Source: Candidatus Faecivivens stercorigallinarum
GTDB lineage: Bacteria > Bacillota > Clostridia > Oscillospirales > Ruminococcaceae
Reading direction: 5' to 3'
Length of the DNA stretch: 17,607 nt
NCBI GenBank assembly: GCA_018715465.1
Contig: DVLN01000004.1
Location: 1 to 17,607 of the forward strand
The position numbers were made by a program, and so were the translations under genes. This document shows, in pieces, positions 1-6,579 of the stretch. The notes under the pieces were generated by a model, which saw only the letters and a list, made by a program, of their open reading frames with translations, ran no database searches and was not told the DNA's origin. The first letter of the stretch is position 1; every line of letters begins with the position of its first letter.

Positions 1-39
1 TTTATCTGAGAAAAAATTTCTGTTTGGGCGAATAAAATG

Positions 40-1074
40 TTAATCTGTCAGGCTGAAATTCTCTGTGTCCCGGAGGGTGAACTTTTCCCGCAGCGAGGGC
101 GACAGATAGATATTCCCGTTTTCATCGACGAGAATCACCTGATAGTCTGTCTCCTCCAGGTGACTGGATGCCTCTTCCAGCCCCTGCATGTAAAGAATAC
201 TCGACATCGCGTCCGCTAAAAAGCCGTCTTCACTCAATACTGTCACCGCCAGAAGATCGCTTTCTGCCGGATATCCGGTCATCGGATCCAGCAGCCCCGA
301 CTCAGCGTCCGCTGTGCAGATCACCAGATCATCTGCCTGCAATACGGCGTAATGTTCCCCGTCATTCGTCAGCGGATTCAGCAGACCAAGGGTAAACGGT
401 TTTCCTTCTCCACCTTTGACGCCGGTCATCGCCGCCGCGCCGTCCATCGCCACCAGCCCGCCGTCAATCCCGGACGTCTGGTATTCTTCCAGTACGGCCT
501 GCACCGCCATCCCCGGCAGCACAGCACCCATGTCCACCGAGATTCCCGGCCGGTCAATACCTGCCGACATCTCCTCATCCGACAGCGAAACCAGCTCCCA
601 TCCGGTACAGGTCAGCGCCCAGCTTACCTGATCGGCAGTCGCTTCACCTTCCGCCCAGACCGATGTCAGTGCCCCGATCGTTGGGTCAAACAGTCCGCCT
701 GTTTCCTCTGCCAGGTCAAACGCACGCCGGATGATGGCATAGTCTTCTTCCGCCAGCACCGACGGTTCCAGTCCTGCCGAAGCCGCAATCTGCCCAGGGA
801 CAGAATCCAGACTGTCTCCCCAGAGGGCAGCATATTGATAGAGAAGATTGTTTGCTGCATCAATCGTTTCGGCGGCGTCGCTGCCGTAGACTGACTGGCT
901 GACCGTAAGGCCGGAAATTTCCTGGCTGGAGGTATACTCGACCGGTGTTTCGGGAACACTGATGGAAACATCGCTGTCGCGGGGCTCGCCGGGCGCGACA
1001 GCCTTGGTATAAAACAGAACGCCTGCGGTCAGAATCGCCGCGGCTATCAGATAAATCCGCAGAGTTTTTATCAT
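40..1074 (-). CDS. ApbE-like FAD:protein FMN transferase (divergent)
   Basis: 344 aa. One hydrophobic segment (about residues 5-22) anchors the protein, with the rest outside the cell. ApbE family members move FMN from FAD onto a Thr/Ser of a target flavoprotein. Family landmarks visible: GGLFDPTIGAL (127-136), a degenerate version of the glycine/lysine loop at VDMGAVLPGMA (180-190), LLDPMTGYP (261-269), and the metal-site region ADAMSS (287-292). Unusual points: the Lys common in the GGIAKGYA-type loop is Pro here, and the segment before LLDP is shortened and lacks the usual SGDYER/H residues. It may therefore be a weak, specialised or inactive transferase. The ATG has an AGGAGG site 6 nt upstream and a good promoter. 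The divergent neighbour encodes an FMN-binding lipoprotein, its likely substrate. Family call is firm; activity is uncertain. Confidence 0.82.
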   Translation of the reverse strand: MIKTLRIYLIAAAILTAGVLFYTKAVAPGEPRDSDVSISVPETPVEYTSSQEISGLTVSQSVYGSDAAETIDAANNLLYQYAALWGDSLDSVPGQIAASAGLEPSVLAEEDYAIIRRAFDLAEETGGLFDPTIGALTSVWAEGEATADQVSWALTCTGWELVSLSDEEMSAGIDRPGISVDMGAVLPGMAVQAVLEEYQTSGIDGGLVAMDGAAAMTGVKGGEGKPFTLGLLNPLTNDGEHYAVLQADDLVICTADAESGLLDPMTGYPAESDLLAVTVLSEDGFLADAMSSILYMQGLEEASSHLEETDYQVILVDENGNIYLSPSLREKFTLRDTENFSLTD

Positions 1075-1100
1075 CGTAAGCCTCCTCTTTATTCAGTTCA

Positions 1101-1129
1101 AGGATAGAGGATTTTCACGCGGATGTCAA
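1101..1129 (-). promoter_or_regulatory. Promoter of the ApbE-like gene
   Basis: Minus-strand -35 TTGACA (1124-1129), 17-nt spacer, -10 TATCCT (1101-1106). Predicted start of transcription is near 1094, with the AGGAGG ribosome site at 1081-1086. Confidence 0.65.
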
Positions 1130-1141
1130 GTCCTCCCGGCG

Positions 1142-1642
1142 TTGTGGAAAGGATGGCGATATGGATTGATCAGCAGATGGAGATGGACAGGGCTGAAGGC
1201 CGGATATCTTCTCTTATTTGCGGTGTGCTGCTTTCTGCCGGCGCTGATGACCGGATGCAGTCCGGCTGATTACCGAGACGGCAGCTACCGGGCAGAAGCG
1301 GCCGATTTTGACCAGAGCGGCTGGAAGGATTATGTGCAGCTGACGGTCTCAGGCGGCAAGGTGACAGAGATCGAATATGACGCGCTCAACCGGGAGGATG
1401 GCCGCAAAAAAAGTGAAGACCTTGCCTATCAGCAGCAATATCGAGACGCCGGATTGGGCACAGATCCTGCCGACTATACCGTCCGGCTGGAGGATTCCTA
1501 CCTTGAATGCCAGAAGAGCAGCAGCGTGGATTCGGTCTCCGGCGCGACTGTCTCGACAGGACGGTTCAAACAGCTGACCGCTGTACTGGAAGAGCGGATG
1601 CAAAAAGGGGAGACCGGCAGTGTGGCGGTAGCGGTCAAGTAA
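1142..1642 (+). CDS. FMN-binding lipoprotein, PplA-like single domain
   Basis: 166 aa from a TTG start. A basic, Trp-rich N-terminus is followed by a hydrophobic stretch and a lipobox-like MTG-C39, so the mature protein should be a surface lipoprotein. The FMN_bind domain spans about 43-155: DGSY, W61 with V-x-V-x-GGK, KKSEDLAY, and DSVSGAT (130-136). The last fits the DxxSGAT consensus for ApbE-dependent flavin attachment, with Thr136 the expected acceptor. The order W..GGK..N..KSED..Y..DP..Y..SGAT resembles the repeats of PplA, the electron-transfer flavoprotein of Listeria, but only one repeat is present. The start is uncertain: no good ribosome site precedes 1142, and an in-frame TTG at 1166 follows GGAAAGGA. 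Divergent from the ApbE-like gene; terminated at 1649-1680. Confidence 0.8.
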   Translation: MWKGWRYGLISRWRWTGLKAGYLLLFAVCCFLPALMTGCSPADYRDGSYRAEAADFDQSGWKDYVQLTVSGGKVTEIEYDALNREDGRKKSEDLAYQQQYRDAGLGTDPADYTVRLEDSYLECQKSSSVDSVSGATVSTGRFKQLTAVLEERMQKGETGSVAVAVK

Positions 1643-1648
1643 ATACGG

Positions 1649-1680
1649 GCGAATGGCGGGAAACTGCCGTTCGCTTTTTT
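1649..1680 (+). terminator. Rho-independent terminator after the FMN-binding lipoprotein
   Basis: Stem 1649-1659 paired with 1664-1674 (11 bp, two G-U pairs), GAAA tetraloop, then six T. Confidence 0.85.
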
Positions 1681-1681
1681 G

Positions 1682-1716
1682 GTGCAGAAAAACAGCGGGA
1701 GGATATCTCCCCCCGC
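1682..1716 (-). terminator. Probable terminator of the DUF378 gene
   Basis: GCGGG (1695-1699) pairs with CCCGC (1712-1716), with further pairs inside and one mismatch. Read on the minus strand it is followed by TGTTTTTC. It lies between two convergent genes. Confidence 0.55.
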
Positions 1717-1736
1717 CTTGCTGATGCCCTACTGAT

Positions 1737-1937
1737 TTAGTCTTCGCTTCCCCGGAACAGCAGCGATATGCACCACAGACCGGCGATACCGACCAGCGTA
1801 AAGATAATCCGGGAAATGATCCCCGACATCCCGCCAAACAGCGCGCCGACCAGATCATACTGAAACAGCCCGACGCTGCCCCAGTTCAGGCCTCCGACAA
1901 TGAGCAGAATGAGCGCGATTCGATCAATCCAATTCAT
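1737..1937 (-). CDS. DUF378 family small membrane protein
   Basis: 66 aa from the ATG at 1937. Two hydrophobic helices (about 6-26 and 40-61) flank the family signature GGLNWGSVGLFQYDLV (15-30). DUF378 proteins are short two-helix membrane proteins of unknown function, common in Firmicutes, and the length matches. A longer in-frame reading begins at 2006, but it would put a non-conserved extension before MNWID; the purine-rich GGAAGGAAAGG 12-22 nt upstream of 1937 supports the short form. The gene converges with the FMN-binding lipoprotein and diverges from the NERD-like gene. Its upstream leader contains a stem-loop (1967-2018). No function can be inferred. Confidence 0.8.
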   Translation of the reverse strand: MNWIDRIALILLIVGGLNWGSVGLFQYDLVGALFGGMSGIISRIIFTLVGIAGLWCISLLFRGSED

Positions 1938-1966
1938 AATAAACCTGGCCTTTCCTTCCATTATTT

Positions 1967-2018
1967 TTTGAAAACTCTGGTGGCGGCCGGGCGCGGCCGT
2001 TCCCAAAAAATTTTCAAA
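1967..2018 (-). promoter_or_regulatory. Stem-loop in the leader upstream of DUF378
   Basis: A perfect 8-bp outer inverted repeat, TTTGAAAA (1967-1974) and TTTTCAAA (2011-2018), encloses an inner CGGCC/GGCCG hairpin (1984-1988/1995-1999). It begins 30 nt upstream of the DUF378 start. It does not look like a normal terminator on either strand, and its role is unknown. Confidence 0.35.
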
Positions 2019-2055
2019 TCCAGTATGCCCCCTTCTTTCCTTTTTTATTCGGTTG

Positions 2056-2064
2056 TGGTATAAT
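2056..2064 (+). promoter_or_regulatory. Extended -10 promoter of the NERD-like gene
   Basis: TGG followed by TATAAT (2059-2064) is a perfect extended -10. No convincing -35 element is present. Transcription should start near 2071, upstream of the AAAGGA ribosome site at 2112-2117. Confidence 0.55.
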
Positions 2065-2129
2065 CTATTTGATTATGTCGCTTTCGGCGGTCTGGCCGGG
2101 CGGCTGGACAGAAAGGAATGACCATCATC

Positions 2130-2747
2130 ATGCAAACATGGCAAATCGTTTTGATTGTGATTGGCGTAATTGCCGTCGTGATCTGTGCTGCGGTGTGCGG
2201 TTGGCTGCTGGTAACTGCCCAGCAGCGGAAGAAGGGGGTTCTCGCGCTGGAAAAGGTTTCGGGCAAGCTCAGCCGTTTCGCGGGAATACGCAGTTTTAAA
2301 GTGCTCAGCGATGTCACCCTCAAGACCGGCAAAAAGGACACGGTGACAATTGACCGGGTGCTGATCACCTTTAATCATGTAATTCTTTTTAAGGTACAGA
2401 GTGAGTATGATACGGTTTATGGCGATGCCAAGGACCCGACCTGGGTCTCGGTACGGACCGACCGCAAGACCAACGACACCATTTCCAAGACGGTTTTCGA
2501 CAACCCGTTCCGGGAAGCACAGCGGGCAAATGATGCGGTGCGCCGGCTGCTGACCCAGCATAAACTCGGCAAGGTGCAGACGGAATTTTATGTTGTATTT
2601 GGCGATCCGAAGGTCAATCTGTCGATTGGCAGAGGAATGCCGGTGCTGAATCTGAAGGCGCTGGGGCAGCTGTTATCCCGCTCCAAGTATTCGGAGGACG
2701 GCCCGGTCGACGTTGCCGAGGTTGCAAAATTGCTTTCCAACGGCTGA
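2130..2747 (+). CDS. Membrane-anchored NERD-like protein, catalytic residues lost
   Basis: 205 aa from the ATG at 2130, chosen because AAAGGA ends 12 nt upstream; the in-frame ATG at 2118 abuts that site. One N-terminal transmembrane helix (about 5-27) precedes a cytoplasmic domain. The domain follows the order of NERD (nuclease-related) domains: VLSDVTL, then TIDRVLI (Asp75), a beta strand, W105, FDNPFREAQ (123-131), and a C-terminal YVVFGDPKV strand followed by a leucine-rich helix. In NERD proteins the strand after the Asp reads roughly IEVKN; here it is FKVQS (87-91), so the Glu and Lys of the nuclease motif are replaced. Membrane attachment with a dead fold suggests a binding or scaffold role, which is inference. 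It has its own promoter and terminator, so it is probably monocistronic. Confidence 0.6.
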   Translation: MQTWQIVLIVIGVIAVVICAAVCGWLLVTAQQRKKGVLALEKVSGKLSRFAGIRSFKVLSDVTLKTGKKDTVTIDRVLITFNHVILFKVQSEYDTVYGDAKDPTWVSVRTDRKTNDTISKTVFDNPFREAQRANDAVRRLLTQHKLGKVQTEFYVVFGDPKVNLSIGRGMPVLNLKALGQLLSRSKYSEDGPVDVAEVAKLLSNG

Positions 2748-2759
2748 TCTGACAGAGAA

Positions 2760-2797
2760 ACGGAGACGGACACCCATTGCCGTTCTCCGTTTTTTTG
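2760..2797 (+). terminator. Rho-independent terminator after the NERD-like gene
   Basis: ACGGAGA (2760-2766) pairs with TCTCCGT (2784-2790), with further CGG/CCG pairs inside, followed by a run of eight T. Confidence 0.85.
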
Positions 2798-2904
2798 GTG
2801 CACGCAGTTAGAATAGCAATATGTCTGCATGTCGTTCGGATTGTCGGGATGGGTATAGATGCAGGCCGTTCCCCGAACAGGGCTCAAACGAAGGATGGAT
2901 TTTT

Positions 2905-3318
2905 ATGGAAAGAAAAACAGTGAATGTAGTGGCGGCGATGATCGAGCAAAACGGCAGGCTGCTAATCTGCCGCCGTCCCGAGGGAAAGGCGCTGGCCGGG
3001 ATGTGGGAGTTTGCGGGCGGCAAAATTGAACCCGGCGAAACTCCTGAGCAGGCGCTGGTTCGGGAATGCCGGGAAGAACTCGGTATCACGGTTGCCCCGC
3101 AGTCCCTCTTCGCTCAGGTCGAATTTGACTATCCAGCCATTCACCTCAGCATGCAGGTGTATACCGCTGTGATCACCGATGGGACACCGAAGCGGCTGGA
3201 GCATATGGACATCCGGTGGGTTCTGCCGGGAGAACTGGACGGCTTCACTTTCTGTCCGGCTGACCGTGGGATTCTGGACAAAATCACCGCTGAACGGGGG
3301 AATGAATCATGCAGCTGA
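2905..3318 (+). CDS. mutT: MutT-type Nudix hydrolase (8-oxo-dGTP diphosphatase)
   Basis: 137 aa. The full Nudix box is at 39-61: Gly39, Glu45, Arg53-Glu54, Glu57-Glu58, Gly60, the residues that bind Mg and the diphosphate. The lead-in LLICRRPEGKALAGMWEFAGGK is characteristic of MutT/8-oxo-dGTP diphosphatases, which remove oxidised dGTP from the nucleotide pool in the cytoplasm. The start at 2905 has GAAGGA 9 nt upstream; an extension to 2821 would add non-conserved residues. The stop overlaps the next start by 10 nt, so the following exonuclease gene is likely translationally coupled. No convincing promoter was found in 2798-2904. Confidence 0.88.
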   Translation: MERKTVNVVAAMIEQNGRLLICRRPEGKALAGMWEFAGGKIEPGETPEQALVRECREELGITVAPQSLFAQVEFDYPAIHLSMQVYTAVITDGTPKRLEHMDIRWVLPGELDGFTFCPADRGILDKITAERGNESCS

Positions 3319-4670
3319 CGGCAATTATATGCGGCTTTTTCGGAACAGGTGCAAAGGCGGAGCTGTATTCGCTGTCGCTGTTCCATCTGGATGGCGACCA
3401 GGTGCGGCGGTATGGCTCGCTGGTCAGCACCTCCCAGACCCCGCCTGCACGCCAGCTGGAACAGGCAGGATTGACCCGTGAACAGTTGGAGCAGGCACCT
3501 GAGCTGGAACAGGTCTGGGGGGAGGTGCGGCGGTATTTTACCCACAGCCTTGTCATCTGTACCGCAAATGAAGCTGCTGTCCTTTCGGGGGCACTGGAAC
3601 GGCGGGGGATGTATCCCCCTGTGATGTTTACCCTCAGCATCCGGGAATTGGCAAAGGCCGCTGGTCAGACCCTCGGAGAGATGGATCAGCCGGAACAGCT
3701 GGCTGATGCTTTCCGGCTGCTGCGCAGGCAGTACCGTGACTGGGAGACCTGCATCGGGATGATCAAACCGTCGCTGCCGGTGCGCAAAAAACGCGCCTAT
3801 ACCTTTTTTGACTGTGAGACAGCCGACTCAACCGGTCAGATCTGTTCGATCGGACTGCTGCATCAGGACAGCGACGGCAAAATGACCGAGTATTATTCGC
3901 TGGTCAACCCTGAACGTCCGATGCAGAAGGAAAATATCACGATACATGGTATCACCGATGAGATAGCAGCTCAGGCCCCAATTTTCCCGGAGGTGTGGAA
4001 AGAGATCCGGCACTGGTTCGAAGGCAGTGTATTGGTCGCGCATTCCGCGTCGGCCGCCGATCTGTTTTTCCTCAAGTCGACGTTGGCCAGTTATCGGCTG
4101 GAGCTGGGGGAGGTCGAGTACATCTGCACCTGCCGTGCGTCGCAGAAACTGCTGCCGCGGCTGGAGAACCACCGGCTGAACACCCTGTGCGCCTATTACA
4201 ACATCCCGCTCGACCATCACAACGCCCTCAGTGATGCGCGGGGATGCTACCGGCTGTTTGTTGAGCTGGGCAAACTGCGGGATATGGACACCTTTATCTC
4301 CCGGTACGACCTTTCCCCGTCACGCAGTCAACGCCCTGTCCGGCGTAAGTCTGGGCGTGGGCTGCCCAGTGAGTATTACAGCCACCCTGATTCGGTCGAT
4401 TTTTCGGCACCGTTTGCGGTTACAGGAGATTTCCGCAACGGCAGCAGGGAAGAGGCAGAGGATAAAATACGTGCCCTTGGTGGAGTGGTCCGCAGTTCGG
4501 TGACCAAATCGGTGAAATATCTGGTTGTCGGCAGTCTTGGCAGTGACCGCTGGGTCCGAGGCTATGGAAATAAGGTCGGCAAGGCGCGGGAACTGGGCGT
4601 CCCCATCCTGTCGGAAAGCGATTTCTGGAAAGCGGTTCGCGCCGCGGAAAAAAATGACGGGAAAGCGTAA
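3309..4670 (+). CDS. Tandem DEDDh exonuclease (first copy decayed) with C-terminal BRCT
   Basis: 453 aa. Residues about 162-325 form an intact DnaQ/epsilon-like DEDDh 3'-5' exonuclease: FDCET (Asp168, Glu170), VAHSASAADLFFL (Asp251, one residue longer than the usual AHNAxFD), and HNALSD (His304, Asp309). Residues 1-140 repeat the same plan without catalysis: FFGTGAK replaces FDTET, SLVSTS..GLTREQLEQAPELEQVWGEVR matches SLVNPE..GITDEIAAQAPIFPEVWKEIR of the second copy, and the HxAxxD is missing. Residues about 366-445 form a BRCT domain (FAVTGDF, GGVVRSSVTKSVKYLVVG, KARELGVPILSESDF), as in other exonuclease-BRCT proteins. The gene overlaps mutT by 10 nt with GGGGG as ribosome site, suggesting co-expression in DNA maintenance. 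The exact substrate is unknown. Confidence 0.85.
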   Translation: MQLTAIICGFFGTGAKAELYSLSLFHLDGDQVRRYGSLVSTSQTPPARQLEQAGLTREQLEQAPELEQVWGEVRRYFTHSLVICTANEAAVLSGALERRGMYPPVMFTLSIRELAKAAGQTLGEMDQPEQLADAFRLLRRQYRDWETCIGMIKPSLPVRKKRAYTFFDCETADSTGQICSIGLLHQDSDGKMTEYYSLVNPERPMQKENITIHGITDEIAAQAPIFPEVWKEIRHWFEGSVLVAHSASAADLFFLKSTLASYRLELGEVEYICTCRASQKLLPRLENHRLNTLCAYYNIPLDHHNALSDARGCYRLFVELGKLRDMDTFISRYDLSPSRSQRPVRRKSGRGLPSEYYSHPDSVDFSAPFAVTGDFRNGSREEAEDKIRALGGVVRSSVTKSVKYLVVGSLGSDRWVRGYGNKVGKARELGVPILSESDFWKAVRAAEKNDGKA

Positions 4671-4723
4671 AATGGATACCGTTGAGGAACAGCATATTGT
4701 CATCATGTTGGCTCGGGTTTCAA

Positions 4724-4770
4724 GCCTCCCTCTTGAGGGAGGTGGCACCGCTTTGGCGGTGACGGGGGGA
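4724..4770. repeat. Double-hairpin intergenic palindromic element
   Basis: Two adjacent hairpins: CCTCCCTC-TT-GAGGGAGG (4725-4742, perfect 8 bp) and CACCGC-TTTG-GCGGTG (4746-4761, perfect 6 bp), joined by TGG. I recall very similar short elements dispersed between genes in Oscillospiraceae; this is memory, not a search. It is non-coding and sits after the exonuclease-BRCT gene, where it could also stabilise or end the transcript. Confidence 0.6.
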
Positions 4771-4839
4771 GTAAACGGGCAGTGAAGCGGCGTTCGTTTG
4801 CTGAGCATCCAGAGCGGGGAGAATATTGGCATCAAGTCA

Positions 4840-4900
4840 GCGCGGACACCGCGCCCCGCTGGGGTTCCCCGCCGCGGACAAGGGAGCGCAGGCTCTGCGC
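4840..4900. repeat. GC-rich cluster of three short hairpins
   Basis: GCGCGG-ACA-CCGCGC (4840-4854), GGGGTTCCCC (4861-4870) and GCGCAG-GCT-CTGCGC (4886-4900) follow closely on one another. An open reading frame passes through here into the transporter gene, but the sequence looks non-coding. The last hairpin is followed by CTTTC and might be a weak terminator of upstream transcription. The rest of 4671-4930 shows no gene. Confidence 0.45.
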
Positions 4901-4931
4901 CTTTCAGAATATGAAAAAGTCTTAACCCCCA

Positions 4932-4960
4932 TTGTGATCGTTTTGGCTCCATGCTATAAT
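4932..4960 (+). promoter_or_regulatory. Strong promoter of the MFS transporter
   Basis: -35 TTGTGA (4932-4937), 17-nt spacer ending in TGC (extended -10), -10 TATAAT (4955-4960). Transcription should start near 4967, leaving a leader of about 24 nt. Confidence 0.75.
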
Positions 4961-4990
4961 GCAAATATATTCTTGATTGGGGGAATCTTT

Positions 4991-6184
4991 GTGGTTTCAT
5001 TCTTACTGGCAATTATCTATCTGTCTTTTATCAGCCTCGGACTGCCGGACGGGCTGCTGGGGGCGGCCTGGCCGAGTATGCAGCCGGATATGGGCGTTTC
5101 TGTTGGCGCTGCCGGTGCGGTCTCCATGACCATTGCAGGCTGCACCATCATTTCCAGCCTTGCAAGCGACCGGCTGATCCGCCGTTTCGGTACCGGTCTG
5201 GTCACTGCTGTCAGCGTCGCAATGACCGCCGCTGCACTGATCGGATTTTCGATGACGCGGGAATACTGGATGCTGTTTTTGTGGGCGCTGCCGTATGGAT
5301 TGGGCGCTGGCAGCGTCGACACGGCACTGAACAACTTTGTCGCGCTTCACTACGAGGCGCGTCACATGAGCTGGCTGCATTGTATGTGGGGACTCGGCGC
5401 GACCGCCGGTCCGTATGTGGTGGGCTTTTGTCTGACCAACGGAATGGGCTGGCCAGCGGGTTACCGTACCATCGGCATCGTGCAGTTTCTGCTGACGGCT
5501 GTGCTGTTTTTCTCTCTGCCCATGTGGAAAAAGAAGATCACCGCGCAATGGGACGGCGAAAAGGTTGAGGGACGTACCCGCTCAATTCGCGAGATTCTGA
5601 CCATGCCCGGTGCCAAACAGGTGCTGATCGCTTTTTTCTGTTACTGTGCGGTTGAGACGACGACCGGACTGTGGGGCAGCAGTTATATGGTTGGTTACCG
5701 CGGGATTTCCCCGGAGAAGGCCGCAGCCTGGATTTCGCTGTTTTATCTTGGGATTACCCTCGGGCGCGGCGGCTGTGGATTTATCGCCGGGCGGCTGTCC
5801 GACCGGGCGTTGATACGGCTGGGCGAGGGAGTAATTTTGACCGGGCTGGTGATGGTCATTCTGCCGGCACCGGAACTGGTTCTATGTACCGGATTGCTGC
5901 TGGTCGGGATTGGCTGTGCGCCGATCTATCCCAGCATCATCCATTCCACCCCTGACAACTTCGGACGGGACGCTTCCCAGTCAATCATGGGCGTACAGAT
6001 GGCGAGTGCTTATGTCGGCTCTACCTTTATGCCTCCGATCGTTGGAGCGGTGGTTGGAAAATTTGGGATGTGGCTTTACCCGGCGATCCTGCTTGGAATC
6101 GCTGTGGCGATGCTGCTGATGACCGAATGGCTGCGGCGGATTAAAAGCAGAGAAGGCTGTACGGTTTCCGCTCAGATGAATTGA
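4991..6184 (+). CDS. Major facilitator superfamily transporter
   Basis: 397 aa from a GTG start with GGGGGA 6 nt upstream; the good promoter at 4932-4960 rules out the longer reading from 4826. About 12 hydrophobic helices in two halves. Motif-A-like segments follow helix 2 (SDRLIRRFG, about 59-67) and the corresponding helix of the second half (AGRLSDRALIRLG). LPDGLLGAAWPSM in helix 1, and NNFVALHY with SWLHCMWGLGATAGP in the middle, recall the sugar-type MFS/FHS-like transporters common in Firmicutes. The substrate cannot be named. The gene stands alone between its promoter and a long terminator. Confidence 0.85.
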   Translation: MVSFLLAIIYLSFISLGLPDGLLGAAWPSMQPDMGVSVGAAGAVSMTIAGCTIISSLASDRLIRRFGTGLVTAVSVAMTAAALIGFSMTREYWMLFLWALPYGLGAGSVDTALNNFVALHYEARHMSWLHCMWGLGATAGPYVVGFCLTNGMGWPAGYRTIGIVQFLLTAVLFFSLPMWKKKITAQWDGEKVEGRTRSIREILTMPGAKQVLIAFFCYCAVETTTGLWGSSYMVGYRGISPEKAAAWISLFYLGITLGRGGCGFIAGRLSDRALIRLGEGVILTGLVMVILPAPELVLCTGLLLVGIGCAPIYPSIIHSTPDNFGRDASQSIMGVQMASAYVGSTFMPPIVGAVVGKFGMWLYPAILLGIAVAMLLMTEWLRRIKSREGCTVSAQMN

Positions 6185-6190
6185 TAACAG

Positions 6191-6243
6191 AAGATGATCT
6201 TCACGCGGCAGGAAATGTCCGTCCGCCTGGAGGTCATCTTTTT
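6191..6243 (+). terminator. Long terminator after the MFS transporter
   Basis: An 18-nt arm (6191-6208) pairs with 6223-6240 with two G-U pairs and one mismatch, followed by a T-run at 6239-6243. It begins 7 nt after the stop codon. Confidence 0.88.
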
Positions 6244-6271
6244 ATCTTCCAAAAGAACAGGATGTGTTTTG

Positions 6272-6469
6272 ATGATAAAAGCTGGCTATATCCAGTATAA
6301 TGTTTCCCGCAGTCTGGATGAAAATATCTGCATGGTGGAACATCAGCTGCACGGATTTGAAAATGGACTGGCAGTATTGCCGGAGCTTTGCGGTACCGGA
6401 TATCTTTTCCCGGATAAAAAGGCGCTGGCAGCGGTTGCCGAACCGGTTCCCGGCGGCGGTATGCTGTGA
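6272..6469 (+). pseudogene. Truncated carbon-nitrogen hydrolase (nitrilase family) remnant
   Basis: A 65-aa reading frame beginning MIKAGYIQYNV with a proper AGGA site 9 nt upstream. It matches the N-terminus of nitrilase-superfamily amidohydrolases: the IQYNV first strand, a helix (DENICMVEHQL), then LAVLPELCGTGYLF, where Glu38 would be the catalytic Glu of the Glu-Lys-Cys triad. It stops after EPVPGGGML, where an intact protein continues for about 200 residues with the Lys and Cys. The next 100 bp in other frames show no recognisable nitrilase sequence, so most of the gene appears deleted rather than frameshifted. A TATAAT at 6296-6301 inside it might serve the next gene, but no -35 is clear. 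Confidence 0.65.
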
Positions 6470-6579
6470 GGTGCAGCCGGTTCAGATGACCGGGAATGTG
6501 ATCTGCCGCGATTTCCGAGCCGAGATCGCACGGCATGATGGCAGATGTTCAGCGGGAGGGGAGCAGTAAAAGAGCCTGT

